Shown: positions 34,700 through 43,387, numbered from the stretch's first letter. The stretch: 64,000 bases of DNA from Eubacterium_U album (GCF_025336545.1 NZ_JAODBU010000014.1:1-64000), one strand, 5' to 3'. The notes: generated by a model from the sequence alone, not told the origin. Numbers and translations are program-made.

Positions 34700-36223
34700 A
34701 TGAGAGGTATATACTCAAATAAAACTGAGATTAGGCATAAAGTATTTACGGAAGTTGCCCGAATGGCATATGAAGGTGGAGATTTTTCACGTATGGAAGA
34801 ACTACCATATAAGATTATGCCAGGTGAAATCGGTAACTACTATGACAATATTTTTCTTGAGAGAGCAATTATAGGAGAAAGATTGCGTGCTACTATCGGA
34901 CTCCCTATAAGAAAAGTATCTGAACATGCTCCTCTTTCGGAAGGTATTGATAAAAGTGCTATTGATGAAAAATACTATGATCCACCACTTATTAATATAA
35001 TTAAATTTGCATGCCATGCATGTCCTGAAAAACGAATTTTAATAACTAACGGATGTCAGGGTTGTTTAGAACATCCTTGTATTGAAGTATGTCCTAAAAA
35101 AGCTATTCATATGGAAAACGGTCGTTCTATTATTGATCAGGATAAATGTATTAAATGTGGTAAATGTGTTTCAGCATGTCCTTATAATGCCATTATCAAA
35201 CAGGAACGTCCTTGTGCAAAAGCATGTGGAATGAACGCTATCAAATCAGATGAATATGGACGTGCAGATATTGATTATGAACAATGTGTATCTTGTGGAA
35301 TGTGTCTTGTAAGTTGCCCATTTAGTGCAATTGTCGATAAAAGCCAGATATTCCAGACTGTTCTTGCACTTAAGAGTGACACGCCAATATATGCAGCAAT
35401 AGCCCCATCATTTGTAAATCAGTTTGGCGGTGCTGTTACATCTGCACAGGTACGCGCTGCTTTAAAAGCTGTTGGATTTGAAGATATGATTGAAGTTGCT
35501 GTCGGTGCAGACTTATGTGCAATTCAGGAAGCTGAAGATTTCCTTGAAGAAGTACCTGAAAAGATTCCTTTTATGGGAACAAGTTGTTGTCCGGCATGGT
35601 CTGTAATGGCGAAAAAGACTTTCCCTGAATATGCAAATTGTATTTCAATGGCACTTACACCAATGGTTTTAACAGGTCGTATGATTAAAAAAGACCATCC
35701 GGATTGTAAGGTTGTTTTTATAGGGCCATGTGCTGCTAAAAAACTTGAAGCAAGCAGACGAAGCGTTAGAAGTGATGTTGATTTTGTTCTTACATTTGAA
35801 GAACTTATGGGAATATTTGATGCTAAATCAATTGAATTTTCTGAATTAGAAGTTGAAGAGGAACTCCAGACATCTTCTGCTGATGGTAAAGGATTTGCTG
35901 CTAGTGGCGGTGTTGCTAATGCTGTAAAAAATGTTATTAAGAAAATTGATCCTGATAAAGAAGTCAATGTTGTCAGTGCACAAGGACTTGCAGAGTGTAA
36001 AAAAATGCTTACTTTAGCAAAAGCAGGAAAATACAATGGATATTTATTAGAAGGAATGGCATGTCCCGGTGGTTGTGTAGGCGGTGCCGGAGTTTTAAGT
36101 GATGCTAAAAGAGCTGAAATAAAATTAAAGCAGGAAATGGCTAACTCCCAATTAAAAAATTCTTCTGAAACATATTATGTTGATTATTTGAAATTAATTA
36201 CTGAAGAAGATGCTGATAAATAA
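34700..36223 (+). CDS. monomeric [FeFe] hydrogenase (Group-B type)
   Basis: 507 aa. Evolves or consumes H2. The H-cluster motifs are present in the Group-B-like form: TSCCPAW (294-300), GPCAAKK (342-348) and MACPGGC (453-459). Upstream are Cys-rich segments: CHACPEKR near 105-112, CxxC near 119-122, then CIKCGKC and CVSCGMC ferredoxin-like [4Fe-4S] motifs (150-206). No signal peptide, so cytoplasmic. It lacks the 2Fe-2S domain of larger hydrogenases. The HydEFG maturases are not in the window. The ATG follows AAAGGA. Thioredoxin is downstream at a distance of 166 bp. Group A is less likely given the motif spellings and the short, cluster-first domain layout. Confidence 0.88.
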   Translation: MRGIYSNKTEIRHKVFTEVARMAYEGGDFSRMEELPYKIMPGEIGNYYDNIFLERAIIGERLRATIGLPIRKVSEHAPLSEGIDKSAIDEKYYDPPLINIIKFACHACPEKRILITNGCQGCLEHPCIEVCPKKAIHMENGRSIIDQDKCIKCGKCVSACPYNAIIKQERPCAKACGMNAIKSDEYGRADIDYEQCVSCGMCLVSCPFSAIVDKSQIFQTVLALKSDTPIYAAIAPSFVNQFGGAVTSAQVRAALKAVGFEDMIEVAVGADLCAIQEAEDFLEEVPEKIPFMGTSCCPAWSVMAKKTFPEYANCISMALTPMVLTGRMIKKDHPDCKVVFIGPCAAKKLEASRRSVRSDVDFVLTFEELMGIFDAKSIEFSELEVEEELQTSSADGKGFAASGGVANAVKNVIKKIDPDKEVNVVSAQGLAECKKMLTLAKAGKYNGYLLEGMACPGGCVGGAGVLSDAKRAEIKLKQEMANSQLKNSSETYYVDYLKLITEEDADK

Positions 36224-36389
36224 TTATCATGTTATTTTATATATTATCTTAATACAATTTTTATTTTATATACTAATAATTTTAACAAAAATGTGTATAA
36301 TCATTATATGATGAAAGGCTAAAACAGATAACACATCTAATTATCTTTCTATCATCATTATGCAAACTTTAGATAAAGGAGGCTTTAAT

Positions 36390-36695
36390 ATGGAATTAGA
36401 AATTACAACTGAAAACTTTGATGAATTAGTATTAAACAGTGACAAAACTGTACTTGTAGATTTTTGGGCTGACTGGTGTGGTCCATGTAAGATGCTCTCA
36501 CCTGTAATTAAACAGATTGCTGAAGAACGAAATGATATAGTTGTTGGAAAGGTAAATGTTGACGAGCAACCCGGCTTAGGAGTTAAATACAAAATAGCTT
36601 CTATTCCAACAGTAATAGTATTTAAAAATGGTGAAATAACAAACAAAAGTATTGGTTTAGTTTCAAAAGCAGAATTATTGTCATTGCTGGCTTAA
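36390..36695 (+). CDS. trxA: thioredoxin
   Basis: 101 aa, the standard size. Active site WCGPC is at 29-33. The cis-proline region SIPTVIVFKNG and the lysine before the C-terminus are conserved. Cytosolic disulfide reductase. The start is the ATG seven bases after AAAGGAGG, so a frame extending 30 nt upstream is rejected. It lies behind the hydrogenase on the same strand. A terminator follows. Confidence 0.95.
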   Translation: MELEITTENFDELVLNSDKTVLVDFWADWCGPCKMLSPVIKQIAEERNDIVVGKVNVDEQPGLGVKYKIASIPTVIVFKNGEITNKSIGLVSKAELLSLLA

Positions 36696-36728
36696 TTACA
36701 CAAATTTTCTAAAATACAAAATTAATTT

Positions 36729-36773
36729 GACCCTCAATTGTTAGATTTTTTCTAACTATCGAGGGTCTTTTAA
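36729..36773 (+). terminator. Rho-independent terminator after trxA
   Basis: GACCCTCAATTGTTAGA and TCTAACTATCGAGGGTC form a long stem with a TTTTT loop, followed by TTTT. Confidence 0.85.
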
Positions 36774-36784
36774 GATTGGATATT

Positions 36785-37122
36785 CTAATTAATTACTCCT
36801 GTCATAATTAACATTGGTGGCATATCTAATTGTGCTACCGTATCATTAACTCTAATACCGGCAGGTCTGCTTTCATTTGTTTTATTTAACACGACTACCA
36901 CAATATCTCCATTAGGGTTTTCAAATGATGTAACATCTACATCGTCTGAATATCTGCTAAATGCCACTCTTTTAGCTCCCGGTTTTATGTAGTGACTAAA
37001 ATGATTAATATATGAAAGAGTATTTCTTTCCATTAATTTGTCATCTTTTGTATCGTATAAATACGGTGCATCACAATAATTTCCGACATGATTTGGACCA
37101 CCCTGTTCATCTAATCCAGGTC
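36785..37122 (-). pseudogene. remnant of a GH30-type glucosylceramidase-like glycosidase
   Basis: The minus strand reads LDEQGGPNHVGNYCDAPYLY (around 37122-37060), then IKPGAKRVAFSRY and a C-terminal beta domain (DVTSFENPNGDIVVVVLNKT). This is the C-terminal part of a GH30 enzyme. Nothing coding for the N-terminal barrel is present upstream, where a stop codon falls in the frame. An ATG at 37033 could start an 82-aa fragment with no catalytic residues. It is best seen as decay of a lost glycosidase, in keeping with the carbohydrate-active genes elsewhere in the window. Confidence 0.7.
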
Positions 37123-37187
37123 ACTTACATAAATATATCGTTTCTATTAAATTATGCGATATTGGATAAAAAGAAAAATAACATTAA

Positions 37188-38177
37188 TTACATAACTACA
37201 TTATTTTCTATTAAATTGCCATTCAAATATGACATTGCATTTTCAAATGTAGTAATACTTATCGATTCTAAAGCTTCATTAGTCAAAAATCCCTGATGCG
37301 AGGTAACTATAACATTTGGAAAAGATAATAGTCTTGCAGTAATAGAAGTTTCTAAAATATCATCTTCTCTGTTTTCAAATACATTATTTGTTTCTTCTTC
37401 ATATACATCTAATCCTACACTGAAAAACTTTTTGTCTCTAATTCCATGTATTAAATCTTCTGTTCTAATTAAGGCTCCTCTTGATGTGTTTACAAGAATA
37501 ACTCCATCCTTCATTTTTGCTATACTACTTTTATTTATCATATGATAAGACTCTTCTGTAAGTGGACAGTGCAATGAAATTAAGTCGCTGTCATTTAATA
37601 ACTTATCTAATTCCAGATATTCTACAAAATCTAATTCGGGATTTTTATACAAATCATATGCAATAACTTTCATTCCAAATCCTCTGCATATTCTGCACAT
37701 CGTTGCTCCTATTTTTCCTGTTCCTATTATTCCTGCTATCTTTCCATGCAAATTTGTTCCTGTAAGTCCTGTAAGACTAAAATTATTTTCTCTAACCTTT
37801 ATATAACTTTTATGAATTCTTCTGCTCGAAGCTAAAGCCAAAGCCATTGCATGTTCCGCAACTGCTTCAGGTGAATATCCCGGGACTCTCATAACTGTTA
37901 TATTTTTCTTTTTTGCTTCTTCTAAATCTACATTATTAAATCCCGCACATCTTAATAAAACAAGTTCAACGCCGTTTTTACTTAGACAATCTATTGTTTC
38001 TTTTCCTACATCCGAACTTACAAATGCACAGATTGCCTTGTACCCTTTTGCTAAATTTGCAGTTTTTGAATTAATATCTGTATCTGTATATTCAATTTCT
38101 ATTTCCGGATATTTTTCCGTAACTTTTTCAAATGAATCCCTATCATATTTTTTTGTATCATAAAATAATATTCTCAT
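37188..38177 (-). CDS. D-lactate dehydrogenase / D-2-hydroxyacid dehydrogenase
   Basis: 329 aa. NAD-binding GTGKIG near residue 150, catalytic Arg in NTSRGALI, Glu in DVYEEE and His in TSHQGF, all in the D-hydroxyacid dehydrogenase order. LLRCAGFNNVDL near residue 75 and the overall length are like LdhA-type fermentative lactate dehydrogenases. It reduces pyruvate to D-lactate. ATG with AAGGAG 12 nt upstream. Monocistronic. Confidence 0.88.
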   Translation of the reverse strand: MRILFYDTKKYDRDSFEKVTEKYPEIEIEYTDTDINSKTANLAKGYKAICAFVSSDVGKETIDCLSKNGVELVLLRCAGFNNVDLEEAKKKNITVMRVPGYSPEAVAEHAMALALASSRRIHKSYIKVRENNFSLTGLTGTNLHGKIAGIIGTGKIGATMCRICRGFGMKVIAYDLYKNPELDFVEYLELDKLLNDSDLISLHCPLTEESYHMINKSSIAKMKDGVILVNTSRGALIRTEDLIHGIRDKKFFSVGLDVYEEETNNVFENREDDILETSITARLLSFPNVIVTSHQGFLTNEALESISITTFENAMSYLNGNLIENNVVM

Positions 38178-38517
38178 AATTATCTCATGTCTCCTTCTTA
38201 ATTGATTTTATTATCTAGTATTTTCATTTTTTTTCATAATATACAACACTAAAATAACAAGCATCCAAATTACTTATGCTACAACAAAAGACTTACTTAA
38301 ACTTTACCAACTATTAAACCTGACAATTAATTTGTAAATTAATCTGAAAATTAATTATTTGGTAATTAGCCAAATAACTAAATATAGCCGGTCGTTTGCA
38401 TCCCCGACCGGTTATATTTAAAATTTACTTTTATTTATCTTTTACAATACATTTAAAATATCTTATACTAAAACACTTCTTTATATTTAACCTATTAGCC
38501 TCAAATAATATTACACA
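38178..38517. other. intergenic region between ldh and the ECF operon
   Basis: AT-rich, with several short direct repeats of TTAATT/AATTAAT (38315-38365) and the terminator at 38380-38420. The ldh promoter must lie here but no clear boxes were assigned. No gene visible. Confidence 0.45.
38380..38420. terminator. terminator of the ECF sigma operon (symmetrical)
   Basis: AAATATAGCCGGTCG and CGACCGGTTATATTT form an almost perfect stem with a loop of about ten bases. The A/T flanks allow action in either direction. It follows the last gene of the minus-strand operon (38518). Confidence 0.75.
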
Positions 38518-38817
38518 TTACAACTGAATATATTGAGGATAATTGTCCATCAAAAATTCCACACCTGCCATCCCCATCGCAAATAGGATAAGAAAACATA
38601 TCATAAACATTCCACCAATATCATACTTGAAATGTTTGTCATTAAATCTTAAAGTATAATATATAATTTCTCCTCCTAACATAATCAGCATAATTGGCCA
38701 CATATGAAAAATAAATGCATAATTAAAACTTTTAAATATTGTTTTAATTAAAAATAACACACCAAAAAGTATCAGGCTTATTCCAAATGTAAATGTACCT
38801 ACTCTTCTTTCCTTCAT
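38518..38817 (-). CDS. small membrane protein (LiaI/LiaF-like transmembrane region)
   Basis: 99 aa with three hydrophobic helices. The GTFTFGISLILFGVLFLIKT start and the HMWPIMLIMLGGEII helix are typical of the membrane half of LiaI/LiaF and DUF5668 proteins, which act in envelope-stress sensing. It is the last gene of an ECF sigma operon, 13 nt after its neighbour. Function otherwise unknown. Confidence 0.65.
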   Translation of the reverse strand: MKERRVGTFTFGISLILFGVLFLIKTIFKSFNYAFIFHMWPIMLIMLGGEIIYYTLRFNDKHFKYDIGGMFMICFLILFAMGMAGVEFLMDNYPQYIQL

Positions 38818-38830
38818 TTCTTATTCCCCC

Positions 38831-39448
38831 TTAATCGCTTAATATTTCATCATTTGCTTCTTTTTCATTTTCAATAAAATTATCTTCAATAATTTCTGAA
38901 TCGCCATCTAACTTTGTATTATCTATACTTACATTTTCTTCGTATATTGATTTTCTTTTTCCTTTAATTAAATAAATTCCAGCTCCAATTATTAACACTG
39001 AAAATACTAATTTAGGTAACGCATATCTAATTAATCCAAATACAGTATTATCTAAATCTATTCCTAACTGATAGCAAAAACTAATCGCACCATTATACAA
39101 GGAATTTATTCCTATAAGTATTAATATCACTGCTGCTATAATTCTTACTTTTTTAACATTAAATTTAAGTTCATCCGTGTTCTTGATTATTAACCAATCA
39201 TCCTCTAATTTTGAAAACTCATCCGCTGACAATGAATTTTTATTTAATGCATCAAAAAAAGCATAAAACCATATAACAGGAAGTGCAAATGCAATTGCAT
39301 CAACTCCAATCAAAGAAATAATAGCACAGCATCCCATAAATATGGACATTAAACTAATTCCCTGTTTAAAAAATCCTAAATACATCTGCCCTGCACCAGG
39401 TATACATGCCAGGCAAAAATTCCAAAATTTACTTCTTTGCTTTTTCAT
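38831..39448 (-). CDS. TM2-like multipass membrane protein
   Basis: About 205 aa. The first 70 residues (LACIPGAGQMYLGFFKQGISLM) match the TM2-type helix pair seen in small membrane proteins. Later segments contain two further helices and an acidic tail. The start is the ATG nine bases after AGGAG, and a longer frame from an upstream TTG overlaps the ribosome site. Its start lies inside the anti-sigma gene, so the two overlap and are co-translated. Confidence 0.6.
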   Translation of the reverse strand: MKKQRSKFWNFCLACIPGAGQMYLGFFKQGISLMSIFMGCCAIISLIGVDAIAFALPVIWFYAFFDALNKNSLSADEFSKLEDDWLIIKNTDELKFNVKKVRIIAAVILILIGINSLYNGAISFCYQLGIDLDNTVFGLIRYALPKLVFSVLIIGAGIYLIKGKRKSIYEENVSIDNTKLDGDSEIIEDNFIENEKEANDEILSD

Positions 39449-39980
39449 CTTTATACACTCCTTTATCAAATTCTAAATTTTCGGCTATTCCTCCGGATAT
39501 ATTTTTCATTCCGGCTCCTATCTTTTCCGTATACTGCTGTAACATTCTCGATATCGAAAATTTGTTATTTAACTGTTTCATTGTTTCTATTTTAGTTCCG
39601 ACTAAATTTGGCTTAATTGAATCCATATTAAACACCATAAGTACAGCAATTCCTGCAGCAGCAACAACCTTTGAGCTATACAAAATAAGTTCTGTTTTCC
39701 TATTTTTATATTTGTTTAACGGAATAATATTTGCTTTTGTCTTATGTATTTCACCGTTTGTTTTTATAATTTTCTGATTTTTTTCATCATTTATTTTTTC
39801 TTTTATTTCATATTTTAAATTATCAGTTGGTGAAATTAACTCCTCAACAGGAAAAAGATTTGCAAATTTTTCTGCACATACCAAGCACTGTGACACGTGA
39901 TTTAACAAATTGATTTCTTCATTTTGTTCTAATTTGTGATTATAATATGAAATTATTTCTTCATCTTTTAAATGATTCAT
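39429..39980 (-). CDS. anti-sigma factor with zinc-finger (zf-HC2) domain
   Basis: 183 aa. The N-terminal HVSQCLVC, with an upstream histidine-containing helix, is the HC2 zinc-binding anti-sigma signature. A hydrophobic segment (LYSSKVVAAAGIAVLMVFN, about 100-118) anchors it, and the C-terminal part would be outside. It overlaps the sigma gene by four bases (ATGA), a common anti-sigma arrangement. Presumably holds the ECF sigma inactive until a signal releases it. Confidence 0.8.
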   Translation of the reverse strand: MNHLKDEEIISYYNHKLEQNEEINLLNHVSQCLVCAEKFANLFPVEELISPTDNLKYEIKEKINDEKNQKIIKTNGEIHKTKANIIPLNKYKNRKTELILYSSKVVAAAGIAVLMVFNMDSIKPNLVGTKIETMKQLNNKFSISRMLQQYTEKIGAGMKNISGGIAENLEFDKGVYKDEKAKK

Positions 39981-40495
39981 CGCAGTTCCTCCTTATCCCA
40001 TTGTGTTCTAAGAACCTTTCTTACTCTCCTTATCTGAGTTTGCACCGTATGTACATTAGCATTTATATGTTCTGCTATTTCCTTAGCCGTTTTCCCTTTA
40101 TAAAAATATTCATAGGCAACGGTTTTGTATGGTTCTTTAAGTCTATTACAGCATTTTTCTAATTGTTCCATAACAACTATTTCCATAACTTGCTTCTCTG
40201 CTGAATCAACCGGTGGGCTTCCTCTTTCAAGTTCTTCATCCTCACTTGGCATTGTTCTTCTCTCAGCTCTTTTCAAATGGTCCAGACACTTATTTGTAGC
40301 TACCCTTGTAATGTATGCTTTTTCATTTTTCTCATCAAAGGATTCCATAACTTTGTAAACTGAAATAAAAGTTTCCTGTGTTAAATCCTGAGCATCAAAA
40401 TAATTATTCGTCATTCGATAGCATATTGAAAAAACCAATTTCTCATATTTAGTTAATAAATCTTCAAAATAACTATTTTGATATATCTCTTCCAA
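39977..40495 (-). CDS. ECF-type RNA polymerase sigma factor
   Basis: 172 aa. Region 2 has DAQDLTQETFISVYKVMESF (near 34-53) and region 4 ends in TAKEIAEHINANVHTVQTQIRRVRKVLR, a helix-turn-helix. The start codon is TTG, nine bases after AAGGAG. It heads the operon with its anti-sigma and two membrane genes. The integrative element lies immediately upstream and its end falls within about 100 bp, so the element may affect its promoter. Target genes are not known. Confidence 0.85.
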   Translation of the reverse strand: MEEIYQNSYFEDLLTKYEKLVFSICYRMTNNYFDAQDLTQETFISVYKVMESFDEKNEKAYITRVATNKCLDHLKRAERRTMPSEDEELERGSPPVDSAEKQVMEIVVMEQLEKCCNRLKEPYKTVAYEYFYKGKTAKEIAEHINANVHTVQTQIRRVRKVLRTQWDKEELR

Positions 40496-40619
40496 AATTT
40501 AGCACTCCTTTCCTTATTTACCCCTCTATAATATATAACGATTTAGCAAAACAAAAGTATTCAATTTTTTTATTTTTATTTAAAAAACTTACTAAATTTC
40601 TGATTATCTTTTCATAAGT

Positions 40620-40704
40620 TGGTAAATGCCGATATATCCCGTATTTTAGGGCTTTATCGGTATTTTCTTTTTGGAAGATACCTTGCATAAGCTGGCATTT
40701 ACCA
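40620..40704. repeat. terminal inverted repeats near the int end
   Basis: TGGTAAATGCC (40620-40630) is inverted at GGCATTTACCA (40694-40704), enclosing a second hairpin CCGATA/TATCGG. These may be Int or host-factor sites, or a terminator for int. No long T run is seen. Confidence 0.5.
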
Positions 40705-40723
40705 GCATGAAAATGCAACCAAA

Positions 40724-40744
40724 AGTAGTAAATGAGTAGTAAAT
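40724..40744. promoter_or_regulatory. DR-2-like arm sites for integrase
   Basis: AGTAGTAAAT occurs twice in tandem, 40724-40733 and 40735-40744, an 11-bp period. Tn916 has similar AGTAGTAAAT direct repeats, which its Int N-terminus binds at the element end. Confidence 0.65.
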
Positions 40745-40757
40745 ATAAGCTCCGATA

Positions 40758-41948
40758 TTAACAAGCCAGTCTTTCCAGTTCCGCTTTTGCAGATTGAAAT
40801 GTACCGTGTGCGTAATAGCCAAGTGTCATGGTTATGTTAGCGTGTCCCATGAGATATTGCAGGGTGTTTGGGTTCATTCCTCTATTTGCCATATTCGTAC
40901 AATAAGTATGCCTGAATGAATGTGGTGTGATGTTCGGTAACTTATCCGTGTGATACTTGTTATATTTCTTAATCAATCCTCGCACCATACCCTCATAGTT
41001 TCCTGCAACTTTAGGCAAGCCCTCACGGTTTAAGAATAGGAAATTGCTGTAACCACCTACAATCAGCGGTTGTGCTTTTCCTCTGCTCTTTAGTATTCTT
41101 TGGATTGCTTGATAAGCCCGTTCTGTCAATGGAAGTTCCCGTTTTCCGTTTTTGGTCTTTGGTGTTTCAATATAGTAGCCTATTTCGCTATCTTTCAATA
41201 GCTGGTGGTCTATATTGAGTATTCTGTTCTGCATATCAATATGCGTCGTCAGTCCGCAAAATTCAGAAATACGAAGTCCCGTTTCCAGCAGAAGCACAAC
41301 CTCATCATAATACTTGCTGTAAATCTTGTCCTTTTCCATAAAGGCAAGCAGGCGTTCTTCCTGCTCTGGTGTAAGGATAACTTTCTGCTCCGTATCATCT
41401 TCCAGAACATCACTTAGCTTAAATTCAAACGGGTTCTTTCTGATACAGTCGTCTTGTATCGCCATGTAAAATGACGCTTTCAAGGAACGCTTATAGTTAT
41501 CAATCGTTTTATAGGCATATCCTTTTTCAATCATTCTGATAGCCCATTCTTTAGCGTCCGATTGCTTCACAGTATCAATCGCCCTCATACCCAACGGGTC
41601 GTTTTTCAGAGCGTTCATAAGATACTGTCGTCCTTTTTCAGTAGCCCTTTTGATGTTCTTTCTTTGGCTGTTCTTCTTGTCGTAGAGCTGGCAGACTGTC
41701 ATTTTACCGCCGACTGTGTCGATACCGTCGTTAAGGTCTTTTTTTATCTGTGCTTCTTTTTCCCTCAACGATATATCATCACGCTTTCCAGCAGGTGTCT
41801 TGTCTGTCGGTACAAGTTTCCAAGAATAGACAAATTGTGGCTTTCCGTATATATCGGTATATTTATAAACGTATCTTCCGTCTTTTCGCTGGCTCTCTCC
41901 ATTACGCAAATTGCGATTTTTACCGTCTTTTCGTTTTACATTAGACAT
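40758..41948 (-). CDS. int: Tn916-family tyrosine integrase
   Basis: 396 aa. Integrates and excises the element. Catalytic residues are Arg in GLRISEF (about 229), HxxR in HSFRH (343-346), GHANI and Tyr in GYYAH (about 379). The N-terminal QRKDGRYVYKYTD and VYSWKLVPTDKTPAGKRD segments match Tn916 Int but with clear divergence, so it is a relative, not the same protein. A longer frame up to 42026 is rejected because AAAGGAG lies before the ATG at 41948. xis lies 77 bp upstream. Confidence 0.94.
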   Translation of the reverse strand: MSNVKRKDGKNRNLRNGESQRKDGRYVYKYTDIYGKPQFVYSWKLVPTDKTPAGKRDDISLREKEAQIKKDLNDGIDTVGGKMTVCQLYDKKNSQRKNIKRATEKGRQYLMNALKNDPLGMRAIDTVKQSDAKEWAIRMIEKGYAYKTIDNYKRSLKASFYMAIQDDCIRKNPFEFKLSDVLEDDTEQKVILTPEQEERLLAFMEKDKIYSKYYDEVVLLLETGLRISEFCGLTTHIDMQNRILNIDHQLLKDSEIGYYIETPKTKNGKRELPLTERAYQAIQRILKSRGKAQPLIVGGYSNFLFLNREGLPKVAGNYEGMVRGLIKKYNKYHTDKLPNITPHSFRHTYCTNMANRGMNPNTLQYLMGHANITMTLGYYAHGTFQSAKAELERLAC

Positions 41949-42025
41949 AGTGTAAAGCTCCTTTCCGTCATGGAATGAGCCGTGATACGCTATATTTATT
42001 ATACCATATCTACGGCTCAATGACA

Positions 42026-42229
42026 TTAGATTTCGTCCAATGTATCTATGATTTTTTCAAATTGTTTTCGCTTAATCTGAATACGGTTACCGTTCACGAT
42101 AACCCAGCCAGCGTCAATATTTTCTTCGGCTAATTTACGCAATTTCTTTTCGCCAATGCGGAAGTATTTGGACGCTTCTTCAATCGTCAGCGTATATTTT
42201 TCCCAGATAGGCACATCAGTATTGTTCAT
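42026..42229 (-). CDS. xis: excisionase of Tn916 family
   Basis: 67 aa, exactly Tn916 Xis length. Begins MNNTDVPIWEKYTLTIEEAS and carries the winged-helix segment KYFRIGEKKLRKLA and a basic tail, KRKQFEKIID. It bends DNA with Int to promote excision. AAAGGGGGTGC precedes the ATG. It is co-transcribed with int. Confidence 0.94.
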   Translation of the reverse strand: MNNTDVPIWEKYTLTIEEASKYFRIGEKKLRKLAEENIDAGWVIVNGNRIQIKRKQFEKIIDTLDEI

Positions 42230-42603
42230 AATCTATGCACCCCCTTTACTGTGTGTCATTTTTTACAAGCAGGCAGACGGCTTTGGAAAGCTCCGTTAGT
42301 ATCTCAACTATTCCCATTCTTGTGGGCAGAACCGCACCATGCGGACGTATCATTATTCTGTGAGGATAGGTCGTGGCAAAACGACTTTTCCAACAGTCGC
42401 TCTCGGATCACTGCGTGGGTCGCTCGCTTTCTTTTGAAAAGGTCGTGGCGTACAGTCCCCGTGGCTCGCTATCTCACAAACGTATCTGTCTGCTTTATTC
42501 AGTTGTCAAAGAGCTGTGGCGAAAGCGTGTTGCTTTCATGTAAAAGCAGGGGCAGAGCAGGAAAGAGGGGATTGAACAAATCATGCTCTGCGGTTACTGC
42601 TTG
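42230..42603. other. 374-bp leader region upstream of xis-int
   Basis: No convincing gene on either strand. On the minus strand TTGACA is followed after 17 nt by GATACG (around 42490-42520), a possible promoter. AGGTCGTGGC occurs twice (around 42367 and 42443) along with CGACTTTTCC-type short repeats. The region is GC-richer than the host and probably holds regulatory RNA or binding sites. Confidence 0.5.
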
Positions 42604-42846
42604 TTATTCTTCGGTTTCTAAAGGAATATCAAAGTCCAAAATCATTTTGATAAGTGCTTCTCTGATACGTCCTTTTAATTCCATGTCTACGACTATGCAG
42701 ACATTACCATATTTGTCGTAGAACGGACGCAAACAACATTTTGATATGTACGGGTCATACAACGCCAGTATCTTTTCAATCGCATTTACGTTGCCGTCCA
42801 CAGCCGACGAAATAAGGTAAAATGACGGGCGTGTGTTATTCATCAT
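42604..42846 (-). CDS. ORF8-like helix-turn-helix regulator of the Tn916 family
   Basis: 80 aa. The SFYLISSAVDGNVNAIEKIL start, YISKCCLRPFYD and the end KGRIREALIKMI match Tn916 ORF8, a helix-turn-helix (HTH_16) protein that works with the sigma-like ORF7. The start ATG lies seven bases after AAGGAG, within the end of the sigma-like gene, overlapping by 11 nt. Confidence 0.85.
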   Translation of the reverse strand: MMNNTRPSFYLISSAVDGNVNAIEKILALYDPYISKCCLRPFYDKYGNVCIVVDMELKGRIREALIKMILDFDIPLETEE

Positions 42847-43264
42847 TCATGTTCTCCTTTAATTTTTTCTTGATTTCTTCAAGTGAGTTCTTCCTACTGC
42901 GGAACGACGTTGAACGGTTAATCTTTAATCTGTCGCCGATTTCTGTATCGCTCATGCCTAAGAAGAAATACATCAACAAGATTTCTCTGTCTTTTTCAGA
43001 CAGATACTTAATCGCTTCTGCTAAATCATCATCAAGGACACGAACCTCAATACCACATACATCAAAGGCGGTATAATCGCTTTCGTATTCGTCCCAGACT
43101 GCCAGCTTTTCTACGACGATTTCTGGAAGTTCACAATAGGAAATTTCCTTATTTCTTCGTCGCTTTAATTCTTTGCGATAATTACGGACAATGCCTTTCA
43201 CTACACGTTTGAGCTTGCAGTCAAATTGACATTGTATTGTCTTTTGGAAGTCCGACGGTTTCAT
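42836..43264 (-). CDS. ORF7-like sigma-70-region-4 regulator of the Tn916 family
   Basis: About 142 aa, starting MKPSDFQKTI. A C-terminal region-4 helix-turn-helix is visible: EILLMYFFLGMSDTEIGDRL then INRSTSFRSRKNSLEEIKK. Tn916 ORF7 is a 140-aa sigma-like activator of transfer genes and begins the same way. An open frame continues upstream to 43516 but the ribosome site GGGGGTG lies eight bases before 43264. A terminator-like hairpin in the leader at 43388-43426 suggests attenuation, as in Tn916. Confidence 0.85.
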   Translation of the reverse strand: MKPSDFQKTIQCQFDCKLKRVVKGIVRNYRKELKRRRNKEISYCELPEIVVEKLAVWDEYESDYTAFDVCGIEVRVLDDDLAEAIKYLSEKDREILLMYFFLGMSDTEIGDRLKINRSTSFRSRKNSLEEIKKKLKENMNDE

Positions 43265-43387
43265 ATCATCACACCCCCTTTCCGTTATGACGTGAAAAGT
43301 GTTTATCCCTCTTTCCGCACCATATCTGTACAGCAAGGTGTGATTTGTTGCATGATTTTGAAAAAAAATGAAAAAATTTTTTCGGGT

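Noticed and set aside
35524..36036. Minus-strand 170-codon frame inside the hydrogenase gene
   Set aside because: Antisense shadow of a clearly coding region.
42251..42721. Plus-strand 156-codon frame upstream of xis
   Set aside because: No Shine-Dalgarno, odd composition (Trp/Arg/Ser-rich), and it runs antisense into orf8.
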